Shown here in pieces: positions 57,425 to 64,000 of a DNA stretch of 64,000 nucleotides. The stretch lies in the NCBI GenBank assembly GCA_020002185.1, contig CM034537.1, positions 67,446,807 to 67,510,806 on the forward strand, read 5' to 3'. The translations under genes were made by a program, and so were the position numbers. Below the pieces are notes generated by a model. It saw only the letters and a list, made by a program, of their open reading frames with translations. It did not search any database and was not told the DNA's origin. Origin of the DNA: Paraescarpia echinospica (lineage: Eukaryota; Annelida; Polychaeta; Sabellida; Siboglinidae). Positions within the stretch are counted from its first letter, which is position 1, and each line of letters opens with the position of its first letter.

Positions 57425-60400
57425 CACAAAGTCAACATGCTGTAATGGATATTAAAGAAGTCTGATTTTTCACTAAATGAGTCTGCAATGAGACAAGGGA
57501 AAATATTTCATCAAGTAGGAACTTGAAAGAGGAATGACAGAGGGTAAGACTTGTTGAACAGCCAGCTGAACCACAAGACCGATACAAAGATGAATATTTA
57601 AACTTGAAGCTATAAGAGCAATTAAATGTTGCCAATGCATCCTTGCTCACTAGCAGGAACAATGCCTATTTTGGCAAATAGTCCACAACAATTTACAACA
57701 ACATAATACTGGATTAAAAGCCAACCCCCCTCGCTTTCACCAGCTGTGGATTCTTGTCCACTTTTTTGAACGCCAACTATTTGAACAGTAGTACGGGAAA
57801 CCAAGAGCAAGACTCGGTAAGTCAACACTGAAATTGTGTCTTGCATCTTAGGTAGAAATACTAACAAAACAGCTTGTCTGTACAGACAGTGTTGATGCAA
57901 AGTTAGCAAACACAACCAAACCCCTTCATAGGGAGAAATAATGTAGATAAAAGTTGACAATTAAAGATAAGATTGAACTGACATTTGATACCAACACTGT
58001 ATAATTCTACCAAAGTCATCATCCTGGTATTAAACAAGTTATGTAAAATGAAACCTGATGAATGCACATGTGCACGTGTCTTACTGAATTAAACCAGGTT
58101 TCTAGCATCTAACATGGCATGCATTTGTGAAACAAACTCTTATTATTATTACAAACGGATGATAATAGCAAGAGCATAAAATGCATGCAAAGTCAAAATG
58201 TTGAACTGATGTGCCAAGTTGAAAATGGCTACTGAACAGACATAATTCAAGAATGTTGATTACAAACAACAGCAGATAATGTGTCATAATATAATGTGAC
58301 ACTTACAAACAGATTGAACCTGCTGTCTTGTTGATGCCTCAACATTAGTATCTCCTGTGATTATACATTGTTGCACAGTTTAAATTATGTAGCCATTTAT
58401 GTTTACAATTCTGTGGTCTGTGTTCCTGGTTTTATAGTAGAAATGTATAGCTCACTCCAATGACTGGATTGTACAACTAGAGTGTATCTCCAGTAATATG
58501 CCAAAATGATTTCTAAACATTTGCTTAGTCATTAGACGTTACACAGATAGTAATAAGGAGTGACAGGATTGTACGTGCTGTTGGTAAGAACTGTAGATTT
58601 AAGTAAAAATTCCTTCCAATGTAATAACATCTATGTTTTTGACCAACAAATGTTACACGACCAGAAGACGACCATAAAAATCTCACATGCACTGACACAA
58701 ATTATGTAAAATGACACGTAATAAATAACTGCCGTTTTGTGACGCATCACATCAAAAACGTTCATCTAGATTTGAAGTAATACAACTGCCTATTATGGTG
58801 AGTCTATATCGCAACACTCAAAACGCCCTCAATGTGTCTGCAATTATTGGCAGCCGACTGGTTAAGACAATTAGAAATGTCAAATATTATAAAAATGCAA
58901 ACATGTGCAGTGGCTAAACTACAGTTGCTAAAAGACTGACTCTTAATAAACACATTCACGTTATTCAAAGGTGTGCATTGTCATAGAAATTGATCATAAA
59001 ACAAGAATGAGACCTTGTGCATGTGTGTGTTTGCATGCGTGTGTGCATGTTTGTGTATGCATTTTATATTCACTACTGTTGTTTTTGAAAACACGCATTG
59101 TTCTCAAGAGGTATACCATGTTATCTGAACCAGTTTAATACTGCATATTTAAGTCATTGATTTGGCAAATCAGGATTGCTAACAGTACATATAAACAAGA
59201 AATGTAAACAACTCGCATACACTGGATATCACAAATGTCCACAACATAAACACATGACACCGTACAAAGTCTAGACAAAACTGTGTTAAAGACAGTTTCT
59301 AAAAAAACTGAACGCGTCGTACAATTATTATGTCATTACTTCATAAATTCATGAAGTATACACAGCACCATATATAAGTGACTGCTATGTCACTTTCACA
59401 TCCTCATCCACATCATTTTAAGACCATACCTCTTTAAGGTTGTACTGAGGAAACAGTAATCATGCAACAGTCTACTACTACCCGGTATGTCACACAAATG
59501 TACAGGTAGTTTTCTCCACACTACAAAATAAAAGGAATTTGAATGGCAAATCATCATCTCTCGATGTATGGTTGATTAAACGATATCCAGCACACAGCAA
59601 TTAATGTAACTTTATACTTGATCTCGGATACACATAAATAACTAGTCAGAATCTATATAGAATTACAGCAACAAACGTATATGGTATGTTAAAGGAACTA
59701 TTCCCATACAGAGGAACTGAAATGCAGCAGAAAATTCTAGCTACCGATCCTTGACACAAAATTCTGCACAGGACAATAACACCTCGTTATGGCCAACTTT
59801 GATTTGAAGCTTTTGGCACATAGTTGATCCTAATCAAGAAATCCTGACAAACACGAGACAGTAACAAACAAAGACAGATTCCACACAGAGGCAACCTCCA
59901 AGTGACACGTGATATTCACATGATCACACTGAACTTTGACACATCGTGACAACCAAGTGCATTTCAACGTAAATCCAAGTAAGAAATTCACACTGATTTT
60001 ATGCACACTCAACAGGTTATTATCACTGAACAGACGGACTTGAGGTCAAAGTTTACCACAATTCTGTCACAAATGCAGTCATCGTCAAGTGTATGCCCAG
60101 CAAAGTCTGTCAACTTAATCCTCAAAAGTGTCACCTAAAAACCTGACTTCCAGTTGACAAAGAAATGATGGTGGTCTGTACGCTCTATGCTGCTGCCACC
60201 TAGTGTCCACCTGTTGCACTGCACGAGTCTACCCTCGCACACGACTATCCCTCCCAAACTTTGAACGCTTGTACATCAACTCATAACAACTCTTACACTA
60301 AACAACACATTATATCGCAGCATTAGAAATCGCAAATGTTATTAGAATAAACAATGAAACATGCTATTACTTAATTGATAACCTGTTCATGAAGTGTGTT

Positions 60401-60457
60401 GTTTCTGCACACACAAAGTCACTCTTTGAACTACTGATCTTGGATCAGTGTGTGATA
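57425..60457. other. Intergenic region downstream of both convergent genes
   Basis: Largely unique AT-rich DNA with no convincing exons on either strand. Part may be 3' UTR of the Pax gene. Confidence 0.45.
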
Positions 60458-60463
60458 TTTATT
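60458..60463 (-). terminator. Candidate polyadenylation signal, Pax gene
   Basis: AATAAA on the minus strand, about 425 nt after the stop codon. Confidence 0.35.
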
Positions 60464-60885
60464 CCAGATGCAATTACACGTATGAAGATGAGGGGACCGT
60501 TTTACTAACACAAGCTCATAGCCTGATTTGGCTCTTTCCAATAAATTTTTCTCCTTAGCAGTGATCTTGTATACTGAACACTGTCAACACCAGGGTGCGC
60601 CGCCGGGACACTTTCACCGGTGTGTCACGGAAATAGTATCCTCAGTGATACAGCGGTGTCTTTTTGCTTAAATTTAACAACAGATTGAGTGTAATGATGG
60701 ATATTCGTATTGAGGTCATTTTCTCAGTACAACGCTCCCCTCGATTCAGATATACGCGACGCCGTAACAGCAAGCATGCCTCAATGACTTATTACGTCGA
60801 GTATCTGAGAGAAGATATGAATACCACACACGATGAAGTTATCTGTACCTGTTCCTGACAGCTTTCGTGCGAAGCTCCACAGGAC

Positions 60886-62331
60886 TTATTGCTGCGGCTT
60901 CAGCAGCTGTGTCAGACATGTGTACTTCTGCATGTCCTTGTCGATGAGACGATGGGGGTCAAGGTTACCACTGCACGAGGTCATGACCCCATCCATCGGC
61001 TGATTACCGTTCTGGTCACTTGTCTCGTTCCCGTTTTTATCGGGGTGACTTTTTGTCATGTTGATAGCGGTCTTGTTCCCGAGAGCATCAACAGGTTTGT
61101 TGCATTGACGTTTCGTGCACGAATCGTTGGAACTACCACCGACGAGCTGGCGTTTCAAAGTTTTTGCGGCCGTTTTCTGTTGCGCACACGTCTTTGGCAC
61201 TGTCCCGCTGTCGATTCGGTTACTGTCTTTTGTGAATTTCTCGTTGCTGCTGCCTGAAATCTCACCCAAACCTCGCAGGAGTTCGTACTCGTTCTGCGAG
61301 ATCCAACGACCGTCTCCGAGCGGAACGATCTCATACTTCTTGCCGTTGAGCAGGAGTGTCTGACTTTTGGGGACGTTCTTTCCGTCGTCGTCAGGCATCA
61401 CTGGACTGTGAGCCTGTGACTTCAGACTCATGTCCTCCGGTTCCTCAGGAGTCGGGGCAACATTCCTGCAGCCCCCAACTCCCGCGCTGCTCCCTTTCGG
61501 CGTGCTCAGATCGAGCGGGGTGACACCAGATGGCGTGGGGTCACATGACCGTGTGTGTGCCTTTGCTGGATGCACTGTCGTACCAGGGGCTGGGGTCTTG
61601 GAGACATTTGCTTCGGAGGTGTCGAGAGACTGCTGCAGGTTCTGTTTCACTGACAAGTCCGTCACTTCTTCCTGTTTCTTCGCAGGAGCCGGAGTTGTTT
61701 CCAGTTTGATGGGAGTGCCTTTCCTTGGTTTACGCATCACGTTCTCCTCTGATGTCGTAGACGAACTTGCAGCGCCGTTCACTAAACTCTCGTCTTTTGT
61801 GGCCTGCTCCACCAGCTCAGCGGTGTCACAAGGTGGCACCATCTGATCCTGTGCCATGTCCTCTTTTTCATTCACACTAGACGACGGTACGTCAGCCTGC
61901 TGCTTGGGGGCGTCAGTGGTCGCTACCACCGCCGGATCCTTCGCAATCACCTGCACAAGTCTCTTGAACATCTCCTGATACTGCAGCGACAAATTCTGAC
62001 TCCCGTTCTTGCCCTCTGTCTCACTCGCTTCTGCGGCACCCTCTGGTGTCTGTGGCGACTTCCCATCGTCCGCATTTGATTCCTGTTTATCCTGCTGCTC
62101 CGTTTCCGTCTCAGCCAGAGATGGTTGCTTAGCAACCAGGTTGGCGTGCTCAGCAATGCGTGCCATGTCTCGGAGCATCAGCTGGGCCACTAGGGCAGGA
62201 GGCTTCGTCGACGTTGGCCGACTTGATGTTTTCTTTATCTTCGGGGTGCCGGGAGACTGCGGCGTCGTGTCGGAGGAGCTGTCACAGGCGCTGTCATCAC
62301 CGTCAATGTCATCACTGTCGCAGTAGCCGTA
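60886..62331 (-). CDS. Pax last exon, long acidic/Ser-rich tail
   Basis: Starts [19 protein letters not shown] (acidic), then a basic-Ser segment [11 protein letters not shown] and a helix [19 protein letters not shown]. Later come [18 protein letters not shown] and PEDMSLKS, then an ordered-looking block around [20 protein letters not shown], and a polar tail ending LLKPQQ. Acceptor cgtttctgcag. No homeodomain. Confidence 0.88.
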   Translation of the reverse strand, partial: YGYCDSDDIDGDDSACDSSSDTTPQSPGTPKIKKTSSRPTSTKPPALVAQLMLRDMARIAEHANLVAKQPSLAETETEQQDKQESNADDGKSPQTPEGAAEASETEGKNGSQNLSLQYQEMFKRLVQVIAKDPAVVATTDAPKQQADVPSSSVNEKEDMAQDQMVPPCDTAELVEQATKDESLVNGAASSSTTSEENVMRKPRKGTPIKLETTPAPAKKQEEVTDLSVKQNLQQSLDTSEANVSKTPAPGTTVHPAKAHTRSCDPTPSGVTPLDLSTPKGSSAGVGGCRNVAPTPEEPEDMSLKSQAHSPVMPDDDGKNVPKSQTLLLNGKKYEIVPLGDGRWISQNEYELLRGLGEISGSSNEKFTKDSNRIDSGTVPKTCAQQKTAAKTLKRQLVGGSSNDSCTKRQCNKPVDALGNKTAINMTKSHPDKNGNETSDQNGNQPMDGVMTSCSGNLDPHRLIDKDMQKYTCLTQLLKPQQ

Positions 62332-63873
62332 CTGCAGAAACGAAAACACCATGCATAATTAACACCATGCGAGAGACGCTGGGAAATGATGCAGACAGTG
62401 TGGTAATGAGTTTTTTACACGACGTCACATAGTACAGTAGCACCACAAGTGTCTGAGAAACCGGCAATGAAACAATGCTTTGCAACGTTAATAGATGGAA
62501 TTGTTTCAACCCATTTATATTTCTTTGAAGTGGGTGTATTCCTTAATAATAAAAACTGTCATAATTTATCCTACATAATGTAATTAATTATATAGCATAT
62601 TTTATAGATCAATTATGACTGATTAAATATTTAATTTCCACAGTTTGTATCAATTACTGGTGTGTGTACGTCTGTATATGTGTGGATTTTATTTTGTTTA
62701 TTCAGGTAAAGAAATTACTACATTCGGGTACTGCACTTGTTGACAATAGAGTAAAATTATACATAAAATTACTGCTCACGCACAGATACACACAGAAACA
62801 TACATTAGTTTATTTTTAGCACCAAACGCTAGGAAAGTTCCAAACATAAAATGCCGGTGTAATCTGAATGTTATTACAGTAAATTCAAATACATGATTAC
62901 ATACTGTAGACTTTTAACTTCAACTACGAATGAAAGCTAGATCGTAAAAAGGTGACGAAAAGCGACATCTTCCGTACAATGATGCTCATGACCATATAAG
63001 GACATACCTCATCATAGTCCTTGGGCCCCATGCCGTAGCGACACCGTTGGGAGAGGGACTTGTCCCGGATGATGCGGTTGATGGAACTGATGCTTGGAAT
63101 ATTCCCCTCATTACACGTCCCTTGTTCAAGCAGCCTGGGACAAGGGGAACACACAAGGGTAAGTAGGAGGACTAACAATAGAGATGATGTCATACAGTGT
63201 CATAGGTACTGAAGAAGTCGATGTGACACATCAGACGAAAGTCTTTACCAGGTAAACATTCATTTGGATATGTCAAAATGAAATTTTTTATTTGATAGAG
63301 ATGACGGTATAGAAAAACTGTTAAGGGAAATTTGGAAATCACCACATATCACAGGAAGAAATAAATTGCTACAGTGGTGTCACCTATTGAGTGAAACATG
63401 TTAATGCAAACTGGTGCTAATAGCCCTGACACATGAGACCATCCCTTAGTAGAGCAGATTCCAGAACTATCATACTTTATGAATAAACGTTATTACTAGT
63501 TATTATTATTACTTAATCCTTTTTTTAACAGTGTGAATTACTTTTCAATTACTATGAACTGTACTATTGTGTTGGGAAAATAAACACATCGATTGATTGA
63601 TCTGTCTGTGTTTTCAAGACTGTCATTTAGATATTGTTTTTTAAATGATGTACAGCACTTACACCAAAATCATATTTGACACATAAAATGGCAGCATTAT
63701 CTGTGATGATAGCAGAGGGCAATGCCAACACAAACCTCTGTCGTATTTCCCACGCGAACATTTGAGGATTCTCGGCCTTGAACAGCCGCACTTTGTTGAC
63801 AACGTCAGGGGTTGTAACCTTTGGCTTACTTCCTCCGATCTGTCCGGGGTTGATACTTCCAGTTTTGCGATAT
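60886..63873 (-). CDS. Pax family transcription factor, 3' part (three exons)
   Basis: Joined minus-strand exons 63873-63736, 63134-63008 and 62331-60886, phases consistent. The first two encode the RED half of a paired domain; the third encodes a 481-residue tail. The PAI half, the ATG and upstream exons lie beyond the right edge. No homeodomain or octapeptide was found. The tail has a PLDLS motif (CtBP-recruiting in other factors) and two related DLS/DMS motifs, suggesting a repressor role by inference. I cannot assign it to a Pax subfamily with confidence. Confidence 0.85.
62332..63007 (-). other. Pax intron
   Basis: AT-rich, no recognisable element. Confidence 0.6.
63008..63134 (-). CDS. 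Pax exon, RED recognition helix
   Basis: Reads [20 protein letters not shown] then [15 protein letters not shown] and PKDYDE. NIPS(I/V)SSINRI(I/L)R is the paired-domain signature. Acceptor cttgtcccag, donor gtatgt; phase 0 out. Confidence 0.93.
63135..63735 (-). other. Pax intron
   Basis: AT-rich. A (GATT)n motif with an aaataaaca block near 63570-63600 looks like a plus-strand retroelement tail remnant. Confidence 0.5.
63736..63873 (-). CDS. Pax exon, paired-domain linker and RED helices 1-2
   Basis: Reads [20 protein letters not shown] then [19 protein letters not shown] and AWEIRQ. Diagnostic items are TGSI.PG.IGGSKP, TP.VV and NP.MFAWEIR. Acceptor tgttttag, donor gtttgt (weak). Confidence 0.92.
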
Positions 63874-64000
63874 CTAAAACAACACAAGACCACACATTTG
63901 AGTTTGACGTATTAGTTGTTATTTGTTTTAAACTTCACCATTAACAGTGTTCAGCTGCATCAGTGCAGTTTGTATTTGATGGGTCACAACTTAAGACCTA

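Overview
The window is animal nuclear DNA. Genes are split by many introns, the introns and intergenic DNA are packed with minisatellites and non-LTR retrotransposon remnants, and the three recognisable genes are bilaterian families: a GOLIM4-like Golgi protein, a PLEKHM1-like RUN/Rubicon-homology protein and a Pax gene. The CR1-like and L2-like LINEs, the GT/CT microsatellites and the AT-rich unique DNA would suit a marine invertebrate such as a mollusc or other spiralian. That placement is inference, and the species cannot be read from the sequence.

Layout: (1) 0.3-3.1 kb holds the 5' ends of two opposed genes. The putative first exon of the PLEKHM1-like gene (+, 909) lies left of the first exon of a GOLIM4-like gene (-, 2827-3025), so their 5' ends overlap. 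(2) 0.9-47.1 kb is the PLEKHM1-like gene: 17 exons, 3111 coding nt, 1036 residues, with every junction in phase. Order: RUN domain (exons 2-8), a 486-codon low-complexity exon with an in-frame 11-residue repeat, a small exon with an LC3-interacting-type motif (DDFVTL), and a cysteine-rich Rubicon-homology zinc domain (exons 12-17). No PH domain was seen, although the vertebrate protein has two. (3) The introns carry long tandem arrays: 69 bp x ~55, 33 bp x ~123, 36 bp x ~64, 41 bp x ~57, 55 bp x ~19 and others. They also hold a CR1-like LINE and its truncated sibling (38.6-43 kb), a dead minus-strand LINE (24.8-25.7 kb), and a 1.5-kb foldback element with a tRNA-like segment in each arm. (4) 47-60 kb is intergenic between convergent genes, with more minisatellites. 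One of them, a 35-bp array, is split by two different L2-like LINE fragments at nearly the same register. (5) 60.9-63.9 kb is the 3' part of a Pax gene on the minus strand: the RED half of the paired domain over two exons, then a 481-residue tail with a PLDLS (CtBP-type) motif. The PAI-encoding exons would lie beyond the right edge.

The very long open frames in this window (up to 1351 codons) are products of tandem arrays whose unit length is a multiple of three, not genes. The most interesting layer is the relation between arrays and splicing. Several intronic arrays consist of units that each look like a 3' splice site on the sense strand, and the real acceptor of exon 12 sits at the end of a four-copy 30-bp tandem duplication of itself. 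By rough sum, recognisable tandem arrays make up nearly a third of the window. There is no operon logic here. By family knowledge, PLEKHM1 acts at late endosome/lysosome fusion and autophagy, GOLIM4 in Golgi-endosome cycling, and Pax in transcription; I do not infer a joint pathway.
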